A stretch of 64,000 bases of DNA from Silurus meridionalis (Eukaryota; Chordata; Actinopteri; Siluriformes; Siluridae). Each line of letters opens with the position of its first letter. Position 1 is the stretch's first letter. The stretch is from the NCBI RefSeq assembly GCF_014805685.1, contig NC_060890.1:17277000-17340999 (forward strand), read 5' to 3'. The notes under the pieces were generated by a model. That model ran no database searches. It was not told where the DNA came from and saw only the letters and a program-made list of their open reading frames with translations. This document shows, in pieces, positions 1 to 11,228 of this stretch. A program made the translations under genes and the position numbers.

Positions 1-617
1 CCTCAATAATAAAAACCTTCATTTAAAAACTGCATGTTGTGTTCAATTATGTTATCTTTTACTAATATTTAAATTAGTGTAATGATCTGAAACATTAAAG
101 TATGACAAACATGCAAAAAATTCAGAAATCAGGAAAGGGGTAAACACTTTTTCACACCTCTGTAACTCTGTCCTGGAGTGGAATTTTTTTTTCCTCAAAA
201 AAAGAACCCTGAGCATGACCCTTTGTGTGTGCATCAATCAAAGCCTCACTTTAGCTTGAGCTTAGTTGGCGCAATCCTTAGAACAGGTTGTGCAATGAGA
301 AGGCGCACACAGGAACATACAGTTCAACAACAAGGCTTCTGTATATCAAATATCAGCTTCTTGATAAAGACAGTGCCATTACAAAGTAGTCCAATCCAGA
401 GCTACTATTCACACTGACATCACAGAATAGAGATAACAGGGGGCAAACGATTCCTCTACAATTTCATTTGCTAATCTTCATTTTGATCTGTGCATATGTT
501 CGGTGTTGGCACTGGGTGTTTGCCAAGTTCAGTGAGGTATGAAAATAATCTGATTAACAAGGACACCGTGTATCATCCTGTAGAAGAAGGACAGAACTGT
601 AAAATGAGCATATATAC
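1..617. other. ascc1 intron, no gene seen
   Basis: This lies downstream (in minus-strand sense) of the last visible ascc1 exon. I find no stretch matching the C-terminal part of ASCC1 and no other gene. It is AT-rich and unremarkable. Confidence 0.6.
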
Positions 618-747
618 CTGAAGGATCCTTTCTGAACAATGTGTTCATCACAGTAGCGTGAAGCTTCACTCTGTCCCACTCTTTTACCATCAGTCCTGCT
701 GCTACAAAAGACTCCACCAGCCTGTCTGCTATCTGCTGCAGTCTGTA

Positions 748-793
<46 letters not shown>

Positions 794-3700
794 AACATTT
801 GCACAAAGACCACTGACATTTACTATTTTATACCTAAATCCTAACCTTCAAAAAAATTGTTTCCGAATGTGAAATGCGTATATTTTAACAAGTGGAAAAC
901 ATGTCTGAACAGAAACTTCAAAATGTTTGCTCGCCAATACTTTGCACTCCATTTATTCCAAAATAGCATTCAGTTCAGGGCATTCGTGTTTCATCACATT
1001 CCCACAGCGATTTGCCAACGATTACAATTTTCTTTTTAAAGAATAAAACCGTATTAATGTATTTTCTCCATTTTTAGTTGCATTTAATGATGTGGAACAT
1101 CTGTGAAACGAGTCGGTTCCTTTTATCACTTGCATTATAAAAGCAATGAACAGTTTTTCCCTTACTAGCTTCACTTTTCTCCATCTTCAAGAAATTAATG
1201 AGGCAACAAAAAAAAATGCAGCTTGTCATGTTACTGAGAAAACCAGAAAGTACAAACTGCTCTGTCCTGAGGTTGTTTGTACATAATAGAAAAAGTTGCA
1301 CTAATATTAACGACTTTTAAGTGAAGTCAGTGTGTGTATTTATATACATTTTGCAGCTGAATCAACAGCTTCTGGCCAAACAAAATTGAGGATGTAACAC
1401 TGTGGTGGTATAAGAAAACATAACTATCATTATCATATTATACTTTTCAAAATAAATTGCTTTTTGCTCTCAGCCATAAACAGTCATATTACAGTATTGG
1501 TATACAGATGTCTGCTACTTACTTGTCAGAGCCGTCCTGAACACACACTTTAGCATACAGGACGTCCACCATGGAAGGATCATCATTCATGTATTCTATT
1601 CCTTTTACCCGCAGAGCTAAAGGCTTTCCTTCTGTTATGTCTCTGTAAAAAAAAAAAAAAAAATTTTTTAAAAGCATAAAAAAATGACTATTACTGGAAC
1701 ATCATTTTTATTAGGAATATTATAACATAAAGCAATTTGCTCCTAAACTCTAACTGTTTAACTTCACTCATACCTGTTAAGCTGTTTCTCCACATTGATA
1801 TGTTAATGCACTGTTCAATTAACATTATTATCTGAAATCTAAAATCTAACGTGTAAATGGAACAAATTGAAGTAAGCATCTATGTTTACAGGACATTCAG
1901 AATATATGTATATACTCAAAAATATTCAACAGGAGACTTCAGAAACATTCAGCGGACGAACTGATGAACAGTTCTACGCATCCCAGACGCACCTGATGAA
2001 ACCTTGACACTGTGTGAGAAGCTCAGATGCTTGCATTACTTCCTGTTCATTTAGAAGGGCAAGGGTTCCTATGGTGAGGTGCAGCTTTGCTCGATTTTGG
2101 AAAACGCTCGCATCTACTCCCATGTCCTGTATGGAAATCAGACATGAACAAGTGAGAACAAATAAAATGCACTTTTTGTTGTTGTTCTGAATGATCCTGT
2201 CATATAATATGATCTACAATCTAGGAGCTCCAAAAGTACTGGCACCCATGTTTGGTTAATGATTATGAAAAAATGATGACAAATGATGAAAATAAAGTGT
2301 GAAACCTTTTTGTGGAACAATATTTCTGTAGATAATCTCACAGATTTGGAAATCTGACCTAGCCTAAATTAAATGACATTTTAAAACCCTTAAAGCCCAA
2401 AAGAATTTATTTTACCAAAGCCACGAGTTGGGAGGTATTTGGGTGGCATGTTTTAGCAGTGATAGTGCTGCTTCCTCACAGCTTCAGGGTCATTGGTTCA
2501 ATCCTGATCCTGGCTTACTGTCTGTGTGAAGTTTGCGGTTTCTCTCAGTGTTCATTATCACCCGTTATCCAAAAACATGCAGCTAGGTGGTTTAGCCATG
2601 CAAAAACACCCATAATTGTGAACGAGTGTGTGAATGTGTGTGTGTGTGTATTATGTCCTATGAAGGGCTGATATACTATCTGGGGTGAATCTCACTGTGT
2701 TTTGTCTCATTTATCATAATCGAGGCCTCAAAAGCCCTAAATACAAGGCGACAATAGTTATGAACTTTTGCCTGACGATGAATACAATCAGTTCCTTTGT
2801 TTTTAATACATTTAAATCAAATAAAGACTTGATTTTCTCGTTAATGATTCTAAAACCCAGTATGACAGAATAAAGGATTATAATCCACAAATTGTTAAAA
2901 GTTTTTCAGCATTTTTGCAAAGCGGTGTCAACTGCCCACCTTCGCACACTGATCCAAGACCTCCTTTTTAAAGCGTTCAAACCCTTCCTGAATCTGTGGG
3001 TGGTTCAGAGCGAAAGACAGGAAGTGAGTGAACGGCTGTTTCCTGCGGAAGCTCTCGATTAAAACCTCGACACGTGTTAAAGCCGACGCTACTGCTGCCT
3101 TTTGAGAGCCGGTGATCACTGCAAAACCACAGAAAAAGCACAAACTGCACAGTGAACACAGTGTACTAACCAGTGTTCCTCAACCAAAATAACACCACGT
3201 ACAATAACGCCTCCACCACATAACCACCGTTTTTCATTCTCGCAAACATCAACTTGAACATTTTGTGGTAAGATAAAAAAAATAAAAAATACAATACATG
3301 CTCCATATTGATGCTCAAAAATAAAATGTTACAAATCTGGAAAAAAAAAAAAAAAAAGGTTACGGTAGATGTTTTTACTTCTATGAAAAATATTTTAAAA
3401 AAAAGGTTAAAATAATAATAACCTATCTTTCCCTCTACTCCTTGTTTAGGAATACTGATTGTAGTTTTAGTGTCTGCTTCCAACCGTCTCCGTGTCTCGC
3501 CTTTCTTTCCGATGATGTATCTTTGAAAAGAAATAGAAAAAGAAAAAACTAATTATATCCCAAATCAGGTTTTAATGTTATCAGGTCAATGTCAATCATT
3601 CTTTTTTTTTGGAGGAATTTTTAAGTGCAATCGTATGTAAAACAACAAACAACAAAAATCATCCAAAAAATAATTGTTTAATCAGTGAGTTAAAACCATG

Positions 3701-5235
3701 TTAAAGTTCTAAGGATTTATATTTAACACAGTGATTACATACTGACTTGTAAAGAACACTTGGGACGTCTATGGCACAGCGGAAGCCCTGGTCTGTCTGC
3801 TCAATGTTACTCGTGTCACAAGGCTCATCTATCCACTGCTCACTGACTGTAAAACAGCACAAATCAGGATTGAAGTTCAACTGATTGCTATTATATATAA
3901 AAAACTTATAAAAAAAAAAAAAATAGCTGTTCAAATATATTGCATTATGCAAGAATTATTTTCTGAATATCACATCAAACATAAATGTAATCTACGTATT
4001 TCAATCTTGTTTTTATTCTTGAAATTGGTTTCAGGTCGAGTATTTCTGACAGATTTCGAGACATGAAATTGAAAGTATCACTTTGAAGCATCACCTGGTA
4101 AACACTAATAAAGACTTGTTTTTAAATGCTGCAGTCTAGAACAATGTTATGATAGAGACCTGAATGCACAAACGGCACCGTCACGTTAGGAAACGCGCCA
4201 GTTTGTTTTGTTGAGTTCTGTTTGCGTAAGCATTTGATTAATGTGAAGTGACTTACTTTTGCATATTAGAAAAGTATTATGTGGTTTGTTTCAGCACAGT
4301 TATGTGGAATTAGTCAGGTCAAATAGAACCTTCTCTAGTTTTTTTTTATTTTCATAAAAGCCACAGTTAAAATGATTTATAGCATCATGAATAATAATTT
4401 AAAAAAAAAGATTTATGCATTAACAAATTATATCCACAGTCCACTTTCCTACATTCTAAAAAAAAAAAAGAAAGTGTGAACTCATGTGTCTTCGATTCTG
4501 GATTCAGATTAAGCTGACTTAAGCATTTCTATCATTGGCACAGACTTAAAAAAAAGAATCTCCTGGCCTTTTTCCAGTCTTTTCCAGCGCCTCATATTCT
4601 TGTTTTTGTTGTTGTAGCCCATCAACCTTAAGCTTCGATGTCTTATGGAGTCTATGATTCTTTTCAGCTCACAATGTTTGCAAAGGCTGCTTATCTGAGT
4701 TACTACTGACTATTCTTCTCTGATCTCTCTCATCAACATGGTGATCCAGCCTGCAGAACCACTGCAAAAGGAATTGTTTTCTTGTTTTCCACACCACTGT
4801 ATGCAAAACTCTAGACAGTGAAAAATCCCATGTAATCAGCAGTTCCTGAAATGCTCACACCAGGTCATCTGATGCCAGCAACCATATTAAAGTTACAAAG
4901 AACACAATGTTTTCCCAGTCTGAGGTTCAAAGTGAACATTAACCGAGGCTCTTGACCTGCATCTGCATTTCACTTCTGCTTTATGTGCCGATTAGTTAAT
5001 TGCATGAATGTTCCGGTGTTCCTAATAATAGCAGTGATTGCATATTTATTTTTAGGCATAATCTCATTTATTTATGTGTACCTCAGTAAAATACAGTATA
5101 TAGGCATAACATGTAACCTGTTCCAGAGTATGAGAAAGCCTCCTCCTCTTCATCTTCATAATGTTCTTCTTTAACAGCGTTTTTTCGGTAAATCCTGCCG
5201 TTGATGTTAATCAGCGCTGGCCTCAATACATCCAT
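618..5235 (-). CDS. ascc1: ASCC1, activating signal cointegrator 1 complex subunit 1 (partial, C-terminal exons missing)
   Basis: Seven coding exons on the minus strand join in phase: 5235-5118, 3846-3747, 3520-3423, 3118-2940, 2126-1993, 1642-1523 and 742-618, giving about 291 codons. The ATG at 5235 starts MDVLRPALININGRIYRKN. A KH domain follows, with its GKKG loop in the third exon. A 2H-phosphoesterase (LigT/AKAP7-like) domain comes next, with both HxT motifs visible, LHLTIG in the fifth exon and LHATVMNTLF in the seventh. ASCC1 is known as a subunit of the ASC-1 complex, which acts in transcription coactivation and, with ASCC3/ALKBH3, in alkylation repair. The last exon seen ends DPS plus one base, so the final roughly 60-70 residues lie left of the window. 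The first donor (GTTACA) is weak. An untranslated exon probably lies near 9570-9610, next to anapc16. Confidence 0.95.
749..790. repeat. (CA)n microsatellite
   Basis: An uninterrupted dinucleotide run that forms the pyrimidine-rich tract of the acceptor for the ascc1 exon ending at 742, so its length could affect splicing. Confidence 0.95.
2430..2720 (+). repeat. Diverged fish SINE-like repeat in ascc1 intron
   Basis: The stretch reads like an old copy of a very common fish repeat. It has a tRNA-like head (GGTTCAATCC box B near 2494), a part resembling 'gtgtgaagtttgc', a 'ccaaaaacatgcag' block, a short TG run and a 'tatgaagggctgatat' block. The family name is from memory of the pattern only. 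Confidence 0.6.
4660..5035 (+). repeat. Dispersed repeat, copy 1 (ends in gttcctaataatagc)
   Basis: This shares a series of blocks with 44095-44520: cttctctgatc/ccccctctcatt, catcaacatggtg/cattaataaggc, aactctagac/aactctagagac, aaaatccca, and catctgatgcca/catctggcacca. The end resembles the common fish repeat that finishes near 'gttcctaataaagtgg'. It sits in the first coding intron of ascc1. Confidence 0.7.
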
Positions 5236-5424
5236 AGCGGTCTACAATTTCTGAAAGCCAATAAACATCCATGAATGAACATCACTTGTTTGTCACAGAA
5301 GTGACCCTTAGCGTGTTCAGTTAAGAAGCTTTAAATTCAAGTTCAGTTACTTGTTTCAGGACATTTGAACTGTAAATCTGCAGCAGTAGCTGAGTGTCTG
5401 AATAAACTGATCGAAAAGGAGTTA

Positions 5425-5660
5425 CATTTATAGCGTTTGGTAGACGCTCTTATCCAGAGCAACTGTTAGGTAGGCTATATCTTAGTGGTTAAGGTATTGA
5501 CCCAAAGGTCATGAGTTAAAATCCCAACCACACAGAGCCACCACTCCTAGGCCCCTGAGACATGCCCTTAACCCTATAACTGCTCACTTGAATGAATGAG
5601 ATAAACGTAAGTCGCACTTGATAAGGGCGTCTGCCAAATGCACTAAATGTATATATACAA
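5425..5660 (+). repeat. tRNA-headed SINE copy
   Basis: A tRNA-like promoter half (cttagtggttaaggtattga, then ggtcatgagttaaaatccc as box B) is followed by a body and the tail 'agggcgtctgccaaatgc'. The same layout recurs near 28240, 54960 and 60540 on this strand and near 5800-7230 and 11620-11870 reversed. It lies just upstream of the ascc1 start exon. Confidence 0.75.
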
Positions 5661-5932
5661 CCCAACCCTAACCCTATCCCTGCTTAAAGGCCACGTCCAA
5701 AGGCCCAGCAATGGTAGCTTAGTGGTGCTGGAATATCAAACTCACAAAGAAGTCCAACATAACCCCTTGGCTAACATTGCAACTTGCTGGCAGAATCAAG
5801 CTGCCACTGTTGGGCCATTGAACAAAGCCTTTAACTAGGCTTTAAAGCAACGCTCAGTTGTTATAGGGTTAATGGCATGGCTCAGGGCCACAGGAGTGGT
5901 GGCTCTGTGTGTTTGGGATTTGAACTCATGAC

Positions 5933-7096
5933 TAGGGATGCACCGAAATGAAAATTCTTGGCCGAAATCGAAAACCGAAAAAGAGGAAAGCAAGGCCGAA
6001 AACCGAAACACCGAAAATAATTATGGCAATTATTATTATTACCATTGCATTTATGGCTATGACTGTGTACTAACCTTGCTAAAATCAAGGCATTTCAATT
6101 GCATAAATTAATATTAAAGTTTCAAAAAATAAATCAATTACAAATTATGAAAATATTTATTTATAGCACATTGCAATAATGCACAGGATAAAATAAATTA
6201 AAATTCAAACTTAAACTTAAATGTTTAACTTAAATGCACTCATGTGTAAATTAAATTATAATGTACAGACCCTCTGGCTGCTGAAAGGTTGTAAAATTAA
6301 TTATGTTCTTACATAAAAACAAAGTGCATTCAGAACAAGTGCAACTGCTTAAAGATAATATTTTCACTGTAGGCCTACAACAAAATAGTGTATCAAAACA
6401 AAGACTGCTATAGCCCATATGTTAACTGTAGAACTTTAACAACAACAAATGCACCAAGAATTGCAGATGTGCAAAGTGGATAATAAATATTTAAAAACTA
6501 GACACGCCCATTCTACTTCTTGAGGTAAAGTGCCAGGTTTTTCTTGATGAAGAGTAGCTTCTCTGCTTTATCACAGTGAAGTCTGTTCCTTTTCTCATCG
6601 AGAACATGGGCTGCTGCACTGAACAGTCTCTCGCTGTCAGTGCTTGTGCACGGAACAGACAAGTACTTGCGTGCCAACTTTGCCAGGTCAGGAAAGCGCC
6701 TTGACACTATCACTGGGAAGCTTTCTGCCTTTTCAAAAACGTCCGCCACAGACGGAGTGCGCATGCTCGGAGGGGTTTTGCTTTTCTGTGCCGCGTTCCT
6801 CTCATATTCAGCATAGCGATCGGGATGTTTGGATTTCAGGTGATAAATTAAACCCGACGTGGAGAAAGTATTTGCAGACGTACCCCCTTTTGAAAATTTC
6901 GGCTTTACATGTTTTGCAAATCGCTATCCGTGGGTCTTTCTCAGATATACTGAAATACATCCACACCGCAGACATGTTGTTTCAGACAAGCACGTGCAGG
7001 CAGCGGTTTCTGTTTGCGTCACCACAACAAACTGTTTCGGGCGTGTTGTTACGGTGATCAAACATTTTCGGTGGCTGAATATTCGGTGCATTCTTA
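5933..7096 (-). mobile_element. Internally deleted hAT transposon with 8-bp target duplication
   Basis: The ends are TAGGGATGCACCGAA at the left and, inverted, TAAGAATGCACCGAA at the right. Both are flanked by ctcatgac (5925-5932 and 7097-7104), a perfect 8-bp duplication as expected for hAT insertion. On the minus strand from about 6990 to 6513 a BED-type zinc-finger region (about 6980-6830) runs into the C-terminal hAT dimerisation region, with residues PCTSTDSERLFSAAAHVLDEK, ending at a stop at 6513. The usual catalytic middle is absent. The element is therefore non-autonomous, about 1.16 kb. Quoted residues are read directly; the family call is from the hATC signature. Confidence 0.9.
6513..6990 (-). 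pseudogene. hAT transposase remnant (BED finger joined to hATC)
   Basis: The minus strand carries a BED-like stretch followed by an 83-residue tail beginning MRTPSVADVFEKAESF and ending NLALYLKK. The tail holds the conserved SERLFSAA and KRNRL motifs of the hAT C-terminal dimerisation domain. The DDE core is missing, so no transposition activity is expected. Whether the short BED-hATC product is expressed cannot be seen. Confidence 0.8.
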
Positions 7097-7804
7097 CTCA
7101 TGACCTTTGGGTCAATGCTTTAACCACTAAGCTACAGCCAACAGTTGTTCTGGACGCCAATAAATGTAACTCCTTTTCCTTCAGTCCATTTACTTTCATT
7201 AACTGCATTTGGCAGAAGCCCTTATCAAGTTACTTTTATTATATTATATTTCATGGATGTAAACAATAACATGTCCGGTCACTCAGAAACACGAAGCCTG
7301 CGTATAACACCATGCACGTTACTAAATCAATTGTTGTGTTACTCCATAACTTATTGCATACAAAATTATTTCATACGTTTTTAAAATGTTTGTGGTTAGA
7401 TTATTTGAAGTGTGGAGCCGTGTTGCTGTAATCCCTGTTGCTGTGGAACTGTCTCTGTGTGTGTGTGTGTGTGGATATGAATGCACCGTCTGTGACATCT
7501 GAGCACTATATGTGTTCACGAATAAACAAGCAAATGGATGCATACAATACCGGCTATCGCATCTTCTCTTAACTTATTCATATTAAATTCTAATTCATTA
7601 TGTGTTGTTGATTTTAAATAAAAATTGATTTCCTCGAGTTGCCACTATACAGTCAGTATCCAGCCCTCTCTCTTCACTGCTGCAATCAAAGTGTCACGTT
7701 TTGTTTTGGTTTTCGAAAATCCAATAATTTCTGACAGCCCGTTATTTCCCTGTCCTGTATATAAACTGTCTCCTGCCAATGTTTTGAATGTGCACGTTAG
7801 CTAA

Positions 7805-8774
7805 TAGTGATGGATCGTTCATTTTTGAATGAGTCTTTAATGTGACTCAAAAGAATGAGTTGTCTCAAAAAGTGATTCGTTCATTTTCTACTGGATGCGC
7901 ATGAGCAAAGTATACAAAAACTCATACTGTAGGTTATGTACAGGAAACAGAATTGGGTTTGCCACTAGATTCTTCTAGTCCGAGTCTTTCGTCCTTTTGT
8001 CACGTGACTCTCATACATGCTATGCAGTTATATATACAGTACAGACCAAAAGTTTGGACACACCTTCTCATTCAAAGAGTTTTCTTTATTTTCATGACTA
8101 TGAAAATTGTAGATTCACACTGAAGGCATCAAAACTATGAATTAACACATGTGGAATTATATACATAACAAAAAAGTGTGAAACAACTGAAAAATTTTAT
8201 ATTCTAAGTTCTTCAAAGTAGCCACCTTTTGCTTTGATTACTGCTTTACACACTCTTGGCATTCTCTTGATGAGCTTCAAGAGGTAGTCACCTGAAATGT
8301 TCTTCCAACAGTCTTGAAGGAGTTCCCCGAGAGATGCTTGGCACTTGTTGGCCCTTTTGCCTTCACTCTGCGGTCCAGCTCACCCCTAAACCATCTCGAT
8401 TGGGTTCAGGTCCGGTGACTGTGGAGGCCAGGTCATCTGGCACAGCACCCCATCACTCTCCTTCTTGGTCAAATAGCCCTTGATGCCTTCAGTGTGACTC
8501 TACAATTTTCATAGTCATGAAAATAAGGAAAACTCTTTGAATGAGAAGGTGTGTCCAAACTTTTGGTCTGTACTGTACATATATACATGTTTAAAACTAT
8601 AGTCAAAGTTGTATGTATGTAGATGTGTTGGGGATCTGCTTAAAATGTCACATTTGTATTTTCTTTCTAAATATAGAAACAAAATGAACAAAATGACTCA
8701 AAAAGGATTTGTTTATTTTGATAAACGAGACTCAATGAACCAGTCACTAAAATGATCCGATCTTCCCATCGCTA
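7805..8774. mobile_element. hAT-like non-autonomous element, split by a Tc1 derivative
   Basis: The left end TAGTGATGGATCGTTCA and the reversed right end TAGCGATGGGAAGATCGG form imperfect terminal inverted repeats. The flanks TTAGCTAA (7797-7804) and TTATCTAA (8775-8782) are an 8-bp target duplication with one mismatch. The interior is rich in gattcgttcatt-type motifs and has no coding potential. The native element is 7805-8036 plus 8576-8774; the middle is a later insertion. Confidence 0.75.
8037..8575 (-). mobile_element. Tc1/mariner deletion derivative nested in a hAT-like element
   Basis: The terminal inverted repeats begin CAGTACAGACCAAAAGTTTG at 8037 and reversed at 8575, extend roughly 60-70 bp, and are flanked by TA (8035-8036, 8576-8577). 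On the minus strand a fragment of DDE transposase C-terminus can be read, including the residues PPQSPDLNPIE (with breaks) and a tail ending GGYFEELRI before a stop. At 539 bp it is far shorter than an intact 1.6-kb Tc1 and cannot encode transposase. Confidence 0.9.
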
Positions 8775-9559
8775 TTATCTAATGGGAATTAATTCAAGGA
8801 TCAAACAGAAAGAATGGCCGTTGAAATGGTCTATAGTTTGTGTATATACTGTAATATTATATTATCTATTGTATAGTGTATTTTCTATGTTTATTGACTT
8901 TTCTTTAAGTTACTATGTTATGTTACTATGCTCCATATCCTCATGTCTAACTCTTTCATATGTAGTGAAATTTTAAGTCTTGAGGTTTTTTTTGCAGGAC
9001 AAAATGAAACCCCTTCCCCATCTTCTAATGCTTGGTCACTGTAGCTCTGATTAAACCTCCTGATTTTAATATAGATATGTTGTTTCATGACTGATTTGTA
9101 CGCCTAAATCCTGTCTCGCTTATTATGAGATCACATAATTTCATACACTGTGTAGTGCATTTAAAATGGTCTTGATGTATCCCATTCATATGACAATGAA
9201 AGTGTGTCTAAAGAATCTGGAAAGAAAAATACATTAAAACTGGTTTGCATACAACAGTGCATCACTCCATACAGGTTTTTAACTAACAAGCCTGAATGTC
9301 AAGGCTTAGAGCTGCACTAAACATCATCTCAAAGCTGGACACTTAGCTGAATCTCATCTCACTACTAATTTGACCTACAGTGCAATAGATATTGTACAAT
9401 TATTTCATGCCCAATATAATCCTTTTAGAAAAAGTCTATTAAAACTAATTATCTATCAAGAGTATCATGGCAATAGTCAGGTTAGTAACAACTGTATAAA
9501 TTGTACAGTATCAATACTTCATTATATAAACAGAAAATAACACATACATAGATACATAC

Positions 9560-9725
9560 TTTTCAGATGCTCTCTGGACTTCCTACTTCCGTTCCGTCAC
9601 CGGAAATGCTTGTTCTGTTACGTTTTTATCGCTCTTCCGGGCCGTTAGATGGCGCTGTCGTGTCCAATCGCGTGTGAATCACCCTAGAAGCAGTAGCGGA
9701 ACTCGAATACTAAACATCGTGAGTT
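9560..9725. promoter_or_regulatory. Shared promoter region of ascc1 and anapc16
   Basis: A short GC-richer stretch has several ETS-type TTCCG/CGGAA motifs (tacttccgttccg, caccggaaatg, ctcttccgggc), a YY1-like gatggcgc at about 9649-9656 and a CCAAT at 9664. A donor ATC/GTGAGT at 9718/9719 suggests the anapc16 untranslated first exon on the plus strand. A reversed AAAA/GTATGT near 9565 suggests an untranslated ascc1 exon on the minus strand. The human orthologues are also divergent neighbours. Start sites are inferred, not seen. Confidence 0.65.
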
Positions 9726-9929
9726 GTTATTTTTAAATATACGTTTAATACATTTTAGTGATATGACAGTTTTTATTCATGGCTGTTTACCTTTAAAATA
9801 TTTGTGTCTTATAAGTAATAAAAGGCGGATTAGTGAAATAGAATGCAGTCAGGGCTGCGGTTAGGAGGTTATTTCACTACCTGTGAACATTCTCTGTAAA
9901 CCTGAGCACAGATTAGAGATCAGAACCAG

Positions 9930-10270
9930 AATCAGGTTTATTGGACAGGGATGTCTGTGTATAAAAGGAACACACAGGTCCTGCACAGCAATTTAGGACT
10001 GCAACAAGTTATAGACTTATACAACATGATTACAACTAACACAACGAAATGACCAGGCATAGAAGACAGTACATATTGGCATGTGACAGAAAGGGACAGT
10101 GCAGTGATTGTCCAGGTGGTCAAAGAAGCATGTTGTATAAGGCTCTTATATTCTCAGACAAAGACTAATACAACCACAATAGATGACCAAGCATATAAGA
10201 GAGTACACATTGGTAAGAGACAGAAAGTGACATCATACTGAAGTGATTGTGGAGGAAGAGAGAAGAAGAC
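9930..10270. repeat. Two diverged direct copies of a ~125-bp repeat unit
   Basis: The unit at about 9999-10125 (atgaccaggcatagaagaca... gtgacagaaag... cagtgattgt) is repeated at about 10150-10270 (atgaccaagcatataagaga... gagacagaaag... gaagtgattgt). It resembles the tail region of a fish LINE ('tttattggacaggg'). No gene is seen. Confidence 0.55.
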
Positions 10271-11228
10271 TGGTGAAAATATGAATAAAAATCACAAATA
10301 ATCTGTTAATCTAACTAACAATGCAAACACTAGCAAAGCCAGTAACTGTTGCCGTAAACACAGGTGCATTTTCTGTTTTTTTGTTTTCAATCCGTCTAGA
10401 AATGGTTTGACTAATGCTCTTCTGGAAAATGTGTACCGTCCAAAAACACACAAATATCCGCAGTCCTGTGGTCAAAAACTGACACCTTTGTAAAAGTATG
10501 AGTAACACTGTGTGGCATGTGTGTGGCATGGAAACAATATATTTTACAGGATGTCTTGTTAAAAAAAAAAAAAATCAGCAGCAATGGAATGATGTGGTTC
10601 CACCAATCCTTTTTTTTTTTTTTTTTTTTTGCTGTGTAGTTATGATTTACTGTCTGTAAAACAATTTCCTGTTATCATTTTGTTTATAATCTATAACATA
10701 GTTTAAAAAAGTGGTTTTCTACCCAGCCTCTCTGTTTTTTCTTTCTCTTGGAATCAGTAAGAACAAAAATAGGCTTGTCTAATTACAGACAATCAGCAAA
10801 TTCCTTTGTCCAGGTGACTGTCTGCTTTGAACATTTAGTGCTTAGTTAAATCTTTACCTCTGACTGCTACAAAGCTCTGACAGTGGAGGCCACAACAGAA
10901 ATGATGTATATGTTAGTTGTGGTGCGTTAATGTTCAAGGTAAACGGGTACTCACAATCTGCATAGCAGATCATTGATTATATGGTAGGTGTAACTAATTA
11001 ATTCGGTAGGTAGGAACACTAAATAAATCAGCCACCTCGAACGAAGAAGCCATTGTTTCGTACCTTTCATTATCTGCTTATATGCAGAATTGTATGCTGA
11101 ATCCAATAGCCCCATCTTAAACATCAAGCGTTAAGGCTATTTCAGAATTCTATTGCATATTGATGGACTAGAGAATCTCCTCCCACACAGGAATCGCTGC
11201 CTTGTGTTGACCCAGCGCTCCAGGCCAA

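Larger units (their letters stand above)
5800..7235 (-). repeat. SINE copy split by a hAT insertion
   Basis: The parts 5800-5932 and 7097-7235 together read as one reversed tRNA-headed SINE. The box-B-like ttgaactcatgac stops at 5932 and the sequence resumes after 7104 with ctttgggtcaatgctttaaccactaagct. The break coincides exactly with the hAT element at 5933-7096 and its duplicated target. Confidence 0.75.
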
